From positions 97,977,388 through 98,041,387 of the forward strand of contig OY978525.1 in the NCBI GenBank assembly GCA_963854835.1: a DNA stretch of 64,000 nt. Reading direction: 5' to 3'. How positions within the stretch are numbered: the stretch's first letter is position 1; each line of letters starts with the position of its first letter. The stretch is from Megamerina dolium. Taxonomy: Eukaryota; Arthropoda; Insecta; Diptera; Megamerinidae. Both the position numbers and the translations under genes were made by a program. The notes below the pieces were generated by a model, which was not told the origin of the DNA, ran no database searches, and saw only the letters and a program-made list of their open reading frames with translations. Below are positions 1-9,430 of the stretch, piece by piece.

Positions 1-650
1 TTAAACATTCGATATTGGTATTATTTCAATTTTTTGATATGTTTCGGTATCATTAAAATTACAATGAGATTTTTATTTCTTTCCATTACTCCGCTTTTTA
101 TATATTTCAGCTATCGATTATTTATTTCAAATTTATTTATTTCTTCTTTGTTTAGAATATTTCTCCCTAATAGTCCTATTCTTGAAAATGTTATTATGTG
201 CTGTAACTTTTCTATTTCGCTTGTTAAAAAGTTTATATCTAGTTGGATCTGCATAAATTGTAGCGTTTGTATAGATTGCTTTTGTTCGACTGTAATATTT
301 TGTATTTCTTCAGTTAATTCTTTTTGTTTTTGATTTTTTTTATCTGTTAATAATAGCAAGTCATTCTGTATTTCTCCATTGATGTTAATTTGTTTATTCA
401 TTTCGTTAATTATTTTATGATTATTTTCATCAATTATTTTAAAATGTGTTATAATATCTCTTTTATCGTCTTCGGCCATTGTTCCGAAAAGATAGCTTAG
501 AGCTTTTCCACCTATATTCATAAGTGCTCTTTTATGTCTAATTTTTATTGGGCGTATTGTTTTTAGTTTTTCTTCCGCTAAATTTAATGTATATTCCAGA
601 TGGTTTCTTAATTTTTTATTATGGAATATATTATCGAATTGTTTCTTCTA
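1..650 (-). pseudogene. env: Errantivirus env fragment (fusion-protein like)
   Basis: The minus strand encodes a piece of an insect retrovirus envelope protein, related to baculovirus F proteins. A basic RHKR processing site at about 525-535 is followed by a glycine-rich fusion-peptide-like stretch (NIGGKALSYLFGTMAEDD), then by a long Lys/Gln/Glu-rich coiled-coil region down to about 110. The same order is seen in the two better preserved env genes in this window (37430 and 62355). The reading frame is broken near 650 and no membrane anchor is present before the window edge, so this is a decayed fragment. The ATG near 521 is internal to the domain and is not a real start. Confidence 0.7.
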
Positions 651-659
651 TTATTTGTA

Positions 660-880
660 CTAAGTTGTCGTATATATCGATATCTATAATATGAAAGACT
701 TTGTCATAATCGTCTATTTCCCTGTTCACTCGTTTTTTTGTTAAGTTTATTTATTGTATCTTCTTTTTTCTTCATAATTTTTTCTTTTATTTTTGCTAAT
801 TCTTCTGGTATGATTTTGCACTTTAGAAAGTCTATTGGTCTCTTTTCTGTAGTTGAATGTTGTTTGATCAGAAAAGAATT
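660..880 (-). pseudogene. Errantivirus pol (integrase C-terminal) remnant abutting env
   Basis: Minus-strand translation near 800-860 gives QHSTTEKRPIDFL. This matches the post-catalytic segment of Gypsy-type integrases; the A element has HSSTGRKPISF at the same point. It is followed at 660-720 by env N-terminal-like residues (DKVFHIIDIDIYDNLVQIIE). Integrase tail and env sit much closer together than in an intact element, so an internal deletion is likely. This remnant belongs with the env fragment at 1-650. Confidence 0.5.
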
Positions 881-1612
881 TATTTTCTAACTTGAACTCC
901 TAGTACATAAACTAGGAATTTTGTTGAAGTACTATAGGTCACTTTAAACCGTATAATCCACAGAGAAGAAACGAAATGTTAATTCTCCTTTATTAATGAT
1001 TATTCCATTGAATTTATACTAAAATGAACATTACGAAAGTACTTCAAAGTATTGTACATAAATGATAATGTTAACATAAATGTATAACATATACATATGC
1101 TGAATAAAATATAAAACTACAAATACAATGACCTGCACATAATTATTTAGGAATGCCAAAATAAACGATTGCAGGTAATTGCTGACATTGATAAAAACCA
1201 TTATAAGTATTGTGAACGTTATTATATATAAATATTATTAATGCATAATATGTAGAAATGCTGAATAGACAAATTATTATAAATGCAATGACCTGCACAC
1301 AATTATAAATATGTATAGAAATAAAATACTGCAGGTGATTGCTTATGTTGGTTTCAATAGTTAATCTGGATTTCAATAGTTCATTGCACCTCAACATTCT
1401 AAACTATGGATCTTCCAGGTTGACGGTGAATTGTGGTGGTTTTTGGCGCGGCTTTGGTTGAGGCTAGTGACGTTGTGTCCTTTTGAGTTTCAATATTAGG
1501 CATAAATGAGCAGTGTCGCTGACAAGATGAGGGCTGTGTAGTTGACTGCATGGTGGTTTTGACTGTTGAACCTGATTGTTTCTGGTAGGTGATTGAACTC
1601 TTTGCTTGTTAA
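881..1612. other. No gene seen; AT-rich DNA with a degenerate internal duplication
   Basis: No supported coding sequence. Two imperfect copies of a roughly 65-bp motif, each from 'acctgcaca' to 'gcaggt', lie at about 1132-1200 and 1293-1352. The sequence near 1400-1460 is GC-richer and may belong to the retroelement fragment next to it. Confidence 0.4.
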
Positions 1613-1816
1613 TCGATTGTGAAGTGCAGATAATGTATCCAATTGTGCTCAATGACTTCATCAGATGTGTTTACGATATTGAAGATCTTGGTTTTGATGA
1701 TGCAATTAGGGTGTATTTCTAGCATTCCGGATTCTGTTACCATAAGTTGTGAGAGTTCCGTTCCACAAACTGCTGATATTTCGGTATTTGGTGGTGTTGC
1801 AAATATCCAATGATTT
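1613..1816 (-). pseudogene. Env-like glycoprotein fragment of a retroelement
   Basis: About 65 codons are open on the minus strand. They show spaced cysteines and the pattern ATPPNTEISAVCGTELSQL, then SGMLEIHPNCIIKT. This resembles the cysteine-bearing ectodomain of env proteins of BEL/Gypsy elements, where a C-x-n-G-x-L-x-I-x-P-x-C arrangement is common. There is no start, and a stop falls just after HFTID. Assignment rests on this pattern only. Confidence 0.35.
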
Positions 1817-1959
1817 TTGTGATTTATTTGGATCCATGTTGAGCTGCGATGTAGTTGACTGAGTTTACAATCTGTTGCATGTTTGTTGTTGAAAGTATTA
1901 ATCTCACAGGAAAAGGCTGCTGAGGAGTCTCTTCCATATTTTGTTTGTTAAAAGAAGAA

Positions 1960-2093
1960 AGCCGCCATGAAACTCGATTCGTCGCCGAAGAATAATAAAT
2001 CAACACCTTCGCCATAGAGGCGAAGTGTCCAAACAAAACAGGCAGCGCCATCTGCCGGCAATAGATGGCACTAACACAGGGTGGCCTAAACAC
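1960..2093 (+). repeat. Dispersed 130-bp repeat, copy 1
   Basis: The segment starts 'gccgccatg' and ends 'gggtggcctaaaca'. It recurs at about 20324-20469 and, for its last 90 bp, at 25420-25511. All copies share the same abrupt right end (cctaaaca), while upstream sequence differs. A shared right boundary with variable left extent suggests a mobile element end. Here it abuts an old Polinton piece. Confidence 0.6.
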
Positions 2094-2255
2094 CTACCAT
2101 CAATGAAGGTCCTATCTTCCAACGGAAAAAATAATTTAAGCTTTAAAAATGTATTTTTTTTAGTATAAGTTCTTTATTTATTCAATATTAAATTTATAAA
2201 AATTATATTGTATATTTATTATTTTATATAATAATAATAATAATACATTTTATTT
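2094..2255 (+). repeat. Left remnant of the older Polinton (copy 2)
   Basis: Closely similar to 4355-4515 of the young Polinton: same 'cctaccatcaatgaag' start, same A/T blocks and same ATA repeats. The homology stops exactly where the family C LTR begins at 2256 and resumes after it at 18773 with the sequence matching 4663-4800. The LTR therefore landed in this older Polinton. Confidence 0.75.
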
Positions 2256-2433
2256 TGTAATGTTCAAACTTCTAAGTGTGTAAAAAGTGTAGTGTGATGT
2301 TTTGTGTGCTTGTTGCCTTGGATTTAACAGCAGTGCAACTCTGCTAATCTTTAGGCCAGCTTAGGCCAGCCGGAATAGGAATTGAAAACGAGAAGTCAAG
2401 TTTGAAGTCAAGTTAGCAATTAATTTTATTGAA
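2256..2433 (-). repeat. Family C LTR, copy 1, part before the Polinton
   Basis: Begins TGTAATGTTC. It matches the starts of the LTRs at 23939 and 46889, including the shared blocks 'gatttaacagcagtgcaact' and 'gaagtcaagtt'. It is cut at 2433 by the Polinton and resumes at 18039. Confidence 0.8.
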
Positions 2434-2971
2434 AGTAGATATAATATGGAGATTCTGGATCAGCTATCTAAACGTGTGTGTTAGAGTGAGACGGAAGATC
2501 GACATGTTTGAAGCTATCTTAGCTGTGTGTTAGAGGGAGACAGTAGATCGGCAGTGTGTGTGAGGGAGAGGGCATGTGTGTGTGTGAGGGAGGCAGCATG
2601 TGTGAAGCTATCTTCGCAGTGTGTAAGAGTGAGAAAGGCGTGGCACGGTGGCAGCTATCTTGATAGGTGTGTGAGGGGGAGATGGCATGATGGGTGGGCG
2701 GAAGGGTGTGGAGGGGTGGCCTAGATGTGAGGAGTGGGGGCGTTGGGGCTGAGGGTGTGGAGGGGTGGCTTAGGTGTGAGGAGTGGGGGCGTTGGGACGG
2801 AGGGTCTGGTGGGTCTGGTGGGGGTGGCTTAGGTGTGACGGCGTGGGTGGGCGGAGGGTGTGGCGGGGTGGCTTAGGCGTGATGATGATATTGAATCGAG
2901 CTGTGCTACCAGGCTAGCATGATCGGTAGCAAGCAGATATGACTTGTAGCGGTTGATATAGTAAGTGCATA

Positions 2972-3010
<39 letters not shown>

Positions 3011-3391
3011 ATGATATGATATGATATTAGGTTGTAGCTAAATGCTTGACTCATATGTTGAATCGCTTAGGGTAGCTTATCAGCTATGCGAGCTATACGC
3101 TCAGTATAGCAAATACATGTACATGCGTTTGTGTATGGCTATAGCTTGTAGCTACATAGGCTACATATATTTTTTGTTGAGGTAGGTTTTTTTTTTCATT
3201 ATTCATGTTGAATAGGTTAATGTATACAAATTATATTTGAATTACTTGTTTGCAATTGACTCATATGTTGAATCGCTTAGGATAGCTTATCAGCTATGCG
3301 AGTTATGCGGTCGGTATAACCCACATATATATTAGACTATTTATAGCCTAATATATATGCAGCTAGCATGAGTATCAAAAAATAATATAAG
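2434..3391 (+). repeat. Left terminal inverted repeat of the Polinton
   Basis: This is the reverse complement of 17258-18038. It has a GC-rich block (2640-2880) with four degenerate repeats containing 'gtggcttaggtgtga', a (GT)n run at 2973-3005, and two tandem copies of a roughly 215-bp unit (about 3040-3255 and 3258-3475) sharing 'tgactcatatgttgaatcgc'. The right repeat lacks about 165 bp covering the (GT)n run and one unit copy. Confidence 0.92.
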
Positions 3392-3476
3392 TTTTTTTAT
3401 TGAGGTAGGTTCTTCATATTTCTCATTATTCACGTTGAGGAGGTCAATGTATCCAAATTATATTTGAGTTACTTAA

Positions 3477-3989
3477 TTGACAATTATTATTTATTTCACA
3501 CCTGACAATTGGAGTGTTAGGATGTTTTGGTGTCAAACGATTCGCGATAATGATAAATATTGCTTATGTCATAGCGCATGGTCCCAATCCAAAATAGTTC
3601 GAGTGGATGCGAGGGAAAGAGTTATGGAGGTATTCGTAAAACCAGAGGATGGACTTCGATCTTTAATATTGCGTGTAACTCGAAATGGGGGTGTTTTATT
3701 ACGAGATATGGAATTCAAATTTAAATCGGATCAACATGTTCAAATTGAAGTTTTAGGAGGTGAAATAGTGTTGGCAGGTCAATCATATGATGGAGCTTAT
3801 AGAAGCACCAATGTTTTCCAATATTTAGGGGACTGTCCATTCTCTGATGATGAGGGATGGGGTAGTCGCTTAAAGCGTGATGATGAAATTACTTATCCTA
3901 CTACTACTACTACTACTACTGGAAAGTCTTTCGTTACAGATGATGATAATGATGTAAACGAAAATCATGATATTGTTGAAGGAAATTAA
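3477..3989 (+). CDS. Polinton protein of unknown function, acidic Thr-rich tail
   Basis: Up to 170 codons; the first ATG is at 3522 (about 155 aa), because the frame opens with a TTG just after the inverted repeat. The body (residues 20-125) alternates hydrophobic and charged residues in a beta-rich pattern (VMEVFVKPEDG, LILRVTRNGGVLLRDMEF). A low-complexity tail follows, with seven threonines and then an Asp/Asn-rich stretch. No signal peptide or membrane segment is seen. I do not recognise the family. As the first gene inside the left inverted repeat it could be an accessory or virion protein. A spliced upstream exon is possible. Confidence 0.55.
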   Translation: MTIIIYFTPDNWSVRMFWCQTIRDNDKYCLCHSAWSQSKIVRVDARERVMEVFVKPEDGLRSLILRVTRNGGVLLRDMEFKFKSDQHVQIEVLGGEIVLAGQSYDGAYRSTNVFQYLGDCPFSDDEGWGSRLKRDDEITYPTTTTTTTGKSFVTDDDNDVNENHDIVEGN

Positions 3990-4046
3990 CTCGAATTTCA
4001 TTCAGTACCCTGATGGTTATTGAAGTGAAAATTACTCTATAAAAGA

Positions 4047-4337
4047 ATGGGTGAAATTAGTGATGCTATTCAATTTTTTTTAAATAAAAATGAGTATATC
4101 ATCTCTGTGGAAGAAAAGCAAAATTTATTATATATTATGAATACTTTCAATGATTTCACAGTTACGGATTTTTGCGAAAATGACAATGTAATCCATAGTA
4201 AGGACTGTATACGGAATAGACTCATTACGAATAATGAGTCATATACTTGCATCTGTCACATATATAGATCTATATTCACCTATATCGTACATTTAACGAA
4301 TAAATACAATATGACTCTGGGGCGAGAGAGAGAATAA
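4047..4337 (+). CDS. Small Polinton protein, unknown
   Basis: 96 codons from a good ATG, 57 nt after the preceding gene and on the same strand. The N-terminal 60 residues are helical-looking (ISDAIQFFLNKNEYIISVEEKQ) and the C-terminal part is Cys-containing (YTCICHIYRSIFTYIVHL). No recognisable domain. The N-terminal part could be a small helical bundle, but I cannot support an assignment. Compact packing between two Polinton genes supports a real gene. Confidence 0.45.
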   Translation: MGEISDAIQFFLNKNEYIISVEEKQNLLYIMNTFNDFTVTDFCENDNVIHSKDCIRNRLITNNESYTCICHIYRSIFTYIVHLTNKYNMTLGRERE

Positions 4338-4530
4338 GATCGACGACCAACATACCTACCATCAATGAAGTTCCTATCTTCCAACGGAAAAAATAATTTC
4401 AACTTTAAAAATATATTTTTTTAGTATAAGATTTTTATTTATTGAATATTAAATTTATAAAAATTATGTTCTACATTTATTATTTTATATAATATTAATA
4501 ATAATAATAATAATAAAATACTTTTAATTT

Positions 4531-5100
4531 TTATAAATAAAATTCTTGCGCCTCATGGCGATTTATTTTTACTATATTTAAGTTATGACGAAACACAGTT
4601 CCCGGTGGGATTTGACGCCTATAAATGGCGTAACCACCAGCATTTATAAGCGCTTTTAATGGTTCGCTCATATTACTAAATCGGGGTGGTAAGAATACCA
4701 CCCCGTCATTTAGACTTAACATAATTTTCGGCCCGTAGGCCGTTTGCTTCAATTCGCATTTGATTATCTGATAGCCTTGATCGACTATCAGAGCATCAAT
4801 GCGAATTATCGGGTTGCAGTTGTTTAATCTCTGTAATTCATTGGCCGCATCCTGCGGTGTATATTTCACCCCCTCCTCCTCCTTTTCTTTCTGCTGCTGC
4901 TGCTGCTGCTGTTGTTGTTGCTGATGTTGTTGCTGCTGCTTGCCGCAGATTATGTATCGCTGAGAGAAGGGTATCTCCTCATCATCTAAAATTTCCACAA
5001 TGTTCTGCAATGAAAGTATATATAAATTATTAATATCATAAAACAATGATTTTTTTTTTACAATAGAGAAATGTATACTTACATTATCGTTCCGGTTCAT
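4531..5100 (-). CDS. Polyglutamine-containing Polinton protein, spliced
   Basis: Reading opens at the ATG at 5100. A likely 78-bp phase-0 intron spans 5005-5082, with donor GTAAGT after the sixth codon and acceptor TTTCATTGCAG. The mature product would be about 163 aa. A Gln/His run (encoded near 4890-4940) followed by KEKEEEG separates a short acidic N-terminus from a conserved C-terminal domain of about 110 aa (YTPQDAANELQRLNNC to NIVKINRHEAQEFYL). The C-terminal domain is preserved in the old copy at 18773-18915, showing it is part of the element. Its beta-rich pattern ([19 protein letters not shown]) could suit a single-stranded-DNA binding fold, but that is a guess. It is transcribed divergently from PolB across a 400-bp gap. 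Confidence 0.65.
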   Translation of the reverse strand: MNRNDNVSIHFSIVKKKSLFYDINNLYILSLQNIVEILDDEEIPFSQRYIICGKQQQQHQQQQQQQQQQQKEKEEEGVKYTPQDAANELQRLNNCNPIIRIDALIVDQGYQIIKCELKQTAYGPKIMLSLNDGVVFLPPRFSNMSEPLKALINAGGYAIYRRQIPPGTVFRHNLNIVKINRHEAQEFYL

Positions 5101-5386
5101 TCTGCTTTCGTCGAATAGTTGTCAATAATGATTTCTATTAGGATCGTACACCGTCTATTTATTCAATTTTCAACTATATGAAGCATGTATACATGTATAT
5201 GATAAATATTTTTATGTATACGGCTTACAATCGGCCCCTTGACCGCAACATAATAGTTCACATAGTTAAAATCCCTAAACGTATTAGATATGAAAAGTGG
5301 GCCGCAGCAATAGACCACTAATTGTACTTCTGCTATGTGATAAGGTGCCGCAAATTGACAACATATAAAGATAAAGATTCAACACA
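5101..5386. other. Divergent intergenic region between the polyQ gene and PolB
   Basis: A 286-bp AT-rich stretch between two divergently read genes. It is the obvious place for a two-way promoter. I see no clear initiator or TATA pair. PolB has no in-frame ATG near the start of its open frame (stop TAA at 5372), so either a short upstream exon lies here or translation begins at Met38. Confidence 0.4.
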
Positions 5387-8300
5387 TTGACAAAATATTT
5401 TTTTTTGGTCATATGGGGTGATAAGCTCATATACACTTATACACGCCCCACATTGGAGAGCTCACTAAACGATCATGTTGAAAAGATCAAAAATCAAATG
5501 AGTGAATTCCGGGAACGAGATAGTGGGTGGGCCCTTCTTAAATTACTTCATTTGGAGGTTAATGTGAATAAGCTCGACATGATAAAAGGAAGTAGTTTCA
5601 TACCTCTTCCTAAAAAATTGATGGAGAAAAAAGCATGTGTCAATGTTGAAAATGATGACATGTATTGCTTTAAATGGTCTATTATTGCATCTTTTGTGGA
5701 TTCACCAATTAATTCGAACCGTTGTTCGAATTATAATGTGAATATAAATGATGCAATAATATTTGTGAATGATCTAGAGTTAAACTTTAGCGGTATGGAG
5801 TTTCCTCTAGACTATAATGATATCCACATTTTCGATGAACAAAATGCAGACATCAGCATATCTGTCTTTGGGTATAATGATGAAATTGGTGATGCTTTTG
5901 GTCCAATTTACTGGACAAAGGATTCACATAGAAAATTTCATATAAATCTTCTATTTATCCAAGATGAGTTAGCGGATAATTTCCATTATGTATGGATTAA
6001 GAATGTGTCGCGACTTTTCAGGTCAACGCTAACTGGCAATAAAAATTCCATTCATTTTTGTAATGTATGTTTACAACATTTTTCAAACGATGAAAAATAT
6101 AGTCAACATATATCCAGGGAATGTAATCTTATGGTTACCAGAATGCCTGCTGAAGATAATAAATTTCTCGAATTTAACGGTATACATCATCAGATGGATG
6201 TACCTTTTGTAGTATATGCAGACTTTGAATGTGTATTGAAATCATGTGATGAACAGGTTTCCGAAAAAGTAAGGAATATTCAGGAGCATCTCGTCTGTGC
6301 ATTTTCATATCAGATCGTATGCAATTATAATCCGATATTGAGTAAAATGCGAACATATGTGGGTATGGATTCGTCCAAAATGTTTATTGAGATGTTAGTT
6401 GATGATCTCATCAAAATTTTTGATGATTGCATTAATGTTAAGATTCCGATGAATCCTCTATCTAATGGAGAGCGAGATTTTCATTTTTCATCTCCTATAT
6501 GCCATATTTGTGAGAGGAAATTCATTGAGAATGAAGAGCGTATAATGGATCATTGCCATTTAACCGGGAAATATCGTGGCCCAGCGCATAATGAATGCAA
6601 TTTGAAATATAAAGTTCCGAAATTTTTCCCGGTGTTTTTCCATAACCTCTCGGGGTATGACATACATTTATTTATCAGAGAGCTTCAATATAAAAGTGGT
6701 TATGTTGATGTAATTGCTGTAAATAAAGAGAAGTATATTTCTATATCATTTAAACGTAGAAAGGAAAATGGTATAATGGAGATAAGATTTTTAGACTCAT
6801 TCAGATTTATGGCTCCAAGTTTGGAGAAATTAGCAAAAAATCTCGATCCCTCAGATTTCCACATGGTTAGAGCAGTGCACCCTAATAATGAAGAATTCGA
6901 TCTAATTCGACGTAAGGGTGTATATCCATATAACTATATACAAACTGAGGAAGTTTTACATGAGAAAAGTCTTCCACCAAGAGAAAAATTTTTTAATACT
7001 TTAACCGGTTCTCCGTGTTCTGAAGAGGAATATAATCATGCTAAAAAAGTGTGGATAACATTTAGCTGTTCTTCCTTGAAAGACTACATGGAAATCTATT
7101 TGAAATGTGATGTGCTACTACTAACTGATATATTTGAAAATTTCAGGAAAAAATGTAGGAATGTGTATAAGCTTGATCCATGTCAATATTATACAGCCCC
7201 CGGTTTATCATGGGATGCAATGTTGAAGCATACATCTATTTCATTAGAGCTATTCACTTCACATTCAATGCATCATTTTGTGCAGAAGGGGATTCGTGGT
7301 GGGATTTGCCAAGTGAATAAAAGACACTCGAAGGCAAACAATAAGTATATGAATGATTTCAATCCATTGAAACCATCTGAATATTTAGTATATTTAGACG
7401 CCAATAATCTATATGGTTGGGCAATGTCACAATATCTACCAACAGATGGATTTGAATGGGTTGAAGACATTAACATTAAAGACATATTAGATGCATCTAG
7501 TGAATCATCCGTTGGATACTTTTTAGAGGTAGATTTGAATTACCCTCTCCAGATGCATGAGCTGCATAACGATTTACCATTTTGTGTTGAAAATATGAAC
7601 CCTCCAAATAACAGCAAAGTAACAAAATTAATTACAAATTTAGACAATAAATACAATTATGTAATACACTATAGGGTTCTACAACAGGCAATACAAAATG
7701 GTTTAGAGTTATCTAAAGTTCATAGGGTGTTAAAATTTAATCAATCTCCTTGGTTAAATCAGTATATCGATTTAAACAATCAACATCGCACCTTAGCTAC
7801 ATGCGAATTTGAAAAAAATCTTTTCAAATTAATGAACAATGCTGTTTACGGTAAAACAATGGAAAACGTTGAAAAACGTAATGACATTAAAATTTCATCA
7901 TCTTGGGAGAGTGTTCGGAAGAGAAAAGGAGTTAGAGCCCTAATAGCTAGTCCGAATTTTCACAGCATATCAATTTTTGATGAGAATATGTGTGCCATTC
8001 AAATGAATAAAATGCGAGTATTATATGACAAACCGATATATCTGGGATTTGCAATTTTGGAATTATCAAAACTTAAAATGTATGACTTTCACTACCAATA
8101 TATGATTCCAAAATTTAAGCAAAATTTATCGCTATGTTATATGGATACCGATTCTTTTATTTATAATATTCGCACCGATGATTTTTATCAGGATATCAAA
8201 GATGATATTGATGGCAGATTTGACACATCGGGCTATGCTATTGATAACCCCTTCAACATACCGCTGAAAAATAAAAAAAAATTAGGTATGATGAAGGATG

Positions 8301-8653
8301 AGAATAATGGGGCAATTATACGTGAATTTATTGGCCTACGCCCTAAAATGTATTCATTAGATGTAGTTAATTATAATGTTCAGAATAAAGTGAAGGGTAT
8401 CCCCAAAAATATTTCATCGCGGTTAACCATCAACGATTTCGCAAGCATTTTATATAGTGGCGATATACTAACTCGCCCTATACATACAATAAGATCTATT
8501 CATCATAATTTGTATACACGTGAAATGAATAAAATTGTCTTAACTTCAAATGATGATAAAAGAGAAATTCTACCCGATAACATTCACACAAATGCACACG
8601 GTTATTACAACCTCAGTGAATTAGTCGAATTGCTTAATAATTCCGATGAGTGA
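5387..8653 (+). CDS. polB: Protein-primed family B DNA polymerase (Polinton PolB)
   Basis: Replicates the element, using a protein primer as in adenoviruses. About 1088 codons with every motif present. Exonuclease motifs are DFE near residue 278, NLSGYD near 420 and YLKCD near 572. Polymerase motifs are DANNLYGWAMS near 671, NNAVYGKT near 816 and YMDTDS near 918. Upstream of the exonuclease a C2H2-like finger (CNVCLQHF...H...C, about 225-245) is seen. Between exonuclease motifs I and II there is a Cys/His cluster (CHICERKF...DHCHLTGKYRG, about 372-400) that resembles endonuclease-VII-type zinc sites. No frameshift or stop. The open frame starts at a TTG; the first in-frame ATG is at 5498 (Met38), so the true N-terminus is uncertain. 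It is read opposite to the capsid gene block. Confidence 0.97.
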   Translation: MTKYFFLVIWGDKLIYTYTRPTLESSLNDHVEKIKNQMSEFRERDSGWALLKLLHLEVNVNKLDMIKGSSFIPLPKKLMEKKACVNVENDDMYCFKWSIIASFVDSPINSNRCSNYNVNINDAIIFVNDLELNFSGMEFPLDYNDIHIFDEQNADISISVFGYNDEIGDAFGPIYWTKDSHRKFHINLLFIQDELADNFHYVWIKNVSRLFRSTLTGNKNSIHFCNVCLQHFSNDEKYSQHISRECNLMVTRMPAEDNKFLEFNGIHHQMDVPFVVYADFECVLKSCDEQVSEKVRNIQEHLVCAFSYQIVCNYNPILSKMRTYVGMDSSKMFIEMLVDDLIKIFDDCINVKIPMNPLSNGERDFHFSSPICHICERKFIENEERIMDHCHLTGKYRGPAHNECNLKYKVPKFFPVFFHNLSGYDIHLFIRELQYKSGYVDVIAVNKEKYISISFKRRKENGIMEIRFLDSFRFMAPSLEKLAKNLDPSDFHMVRAVHPNNEEFDLIRRKGVYPYNYIQTEEVLHEKSLPPREKFFNTLTGSPCSEEEYNHAKKVWITFSCSSLKDYMEIYLKCDVLLLTDIFENFRKKCRNVYKLDPCQYYTAPGLSWDAMLKHTSISLELFTSHSMHHFVQKGIRGGICQVNKRHSKANNKYMNDFNPLKPSEYLVYLDANNLYGWAMSQYLPTDGFEWVEDINIKDILDASSESSVGYFLEVDLNYPLQMHELHNDLPFCVENMNPPNNSKVTKLITNLDNKYNYVIHYRVLQQAIQNGLELSKVHRVLKFNQSPWLNQYIDLNNQHRTLATCEFEKNLFKLMNNAVYGKTMENVEKRNDIKISSSWESVRKRKGVRALIASPNFHSISIFDENMCAIQMNKMRVLYDKPIYLGFAILELSKLKMYDFHYQYMIPKFKQNLSLCYMDTDSFIYNIRTDDFYQDIKDDIDGRFDTSGYAIDNPFNIPLKNKKKLGMMKDENNGAIIREFIGLRPKMYSLDVVNYNVQNKVKGIPKNISSRLTINDFASILYSGDILTRPIHTIRSIHHNLYTREMNKIVLTSNDDKREILPDNIHTNAHGYYNLSELVELLNNSDE

Positions 8654-8848
8654 GAGAAAAAAGAACAAAGTTTTACGTTTTTTTTTCATTGTATTTCTTT
8701 ACATAGTTTTTATTATTAATGTGAAAAAAAAATAGATATTATACTTAGTATTAAGATTATTGTGAAACTAGAATAAACAATTCATGTCTAATATTAAGAT
8801 TACTAAATAAGTATATGAATATGAGTAAATAAATATAAAAAATATAAA

Positions 8849-9343
8849 TTAATATGTTTTCATTTCAAAATTCAAAAATTTTCTTAAGGCTCTAACATTG
8901 ATTAAAGCGCAGTTTTGATTATGAATTATACAACCATCAAAATAACCATATTTTTCTCTAATTTTTTTCATATTTTCACATCCATAATCATCTAAATTGA
9001 ATATATTTGAAAGTTCAAACAATGACTCAAGCCATTTCTTCTTCTCATAACCCTTAACATAAATTTCACAATTAAATAAATTTTCCCGTATGAAATTTGA
9101 TAAGCTCTGGAATGTGATTGATCCTGTATCCCATTTAATGTTGTGATGTTTCGATGTAATCCAGCGTGCTTGTTTTTGATAGAATGGTGGAAGATCATTG
9201 AAGGGGAACGGTGGTTTTACAATGAAATGCATATCCTCATTAATGCTAAAGGATATTGCCAGATCCTTTAAAATAAATTGGTTTTCAGGCCCCTTAAATC
9301 CTTGAATATCAACAACTACTTTTTGTATATAATTAGAATGCAT
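8849..9343 (-). CDS. Conserved Polinton protein, unknown function
   Basis: 164 codons from a good ATG. It opens with a hydrophobic strand ending in Asp (YIQKVVVDIQGFKGPENQFILKDLAI), has a Pro/aromatic middle (PPFPFNDLPPFYQKQARW), and ends with a Cys-containing region (IYVKGYEKKKWLESLFE, then DDYGCENM). The strand-then-Asp start and the later KGxEKKxWLE helix recall RNase-H-fold nucleases, but I cannot identify a full set of acidic catalytic residues. It is the last gene of the minus-strand virion block, 88 nt downstream of the major capsid gene. The 195-bp gap to the PolB stop is AT-rich and holds no gene. Confidence 0.6.
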   Translation of the reverse strand: MHSNYIQKVVVDIQGFKGPENQFILKDLAISFSINEDMHFIVKPPFPFNDLPPFYQKQARWITSKHHNIKWDTGSITFQSLSNFIRENLFNCEIYVKGYEKKKWLESLFELSNIFNLDDYGCENMKKIREKYGYFDGCIIHNQNCALINVRALRKFLNFEMKTY

Positions 9344-9430
9344 TTTTATATATATCCTTTTGATATTTCAAATTGAAAATTCCGTAATAAATGTCTTCAC
9401 TCTTTGAAGAAAAAGATCATACTGGATATA

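Noticed and set aside
2527..2876. Open frames rich in Gly/Trp/Val in the left inverted repeat
   Set aside because: They come from GC-rich degenerate repeats; the mirror-image repeat at 17582-17945 does the same on the other strand, and no domain is present.
7273..7485. Minus-strand frame opposite PolB
   Set aside because: Antisense shadow of a conserved polymerase region.
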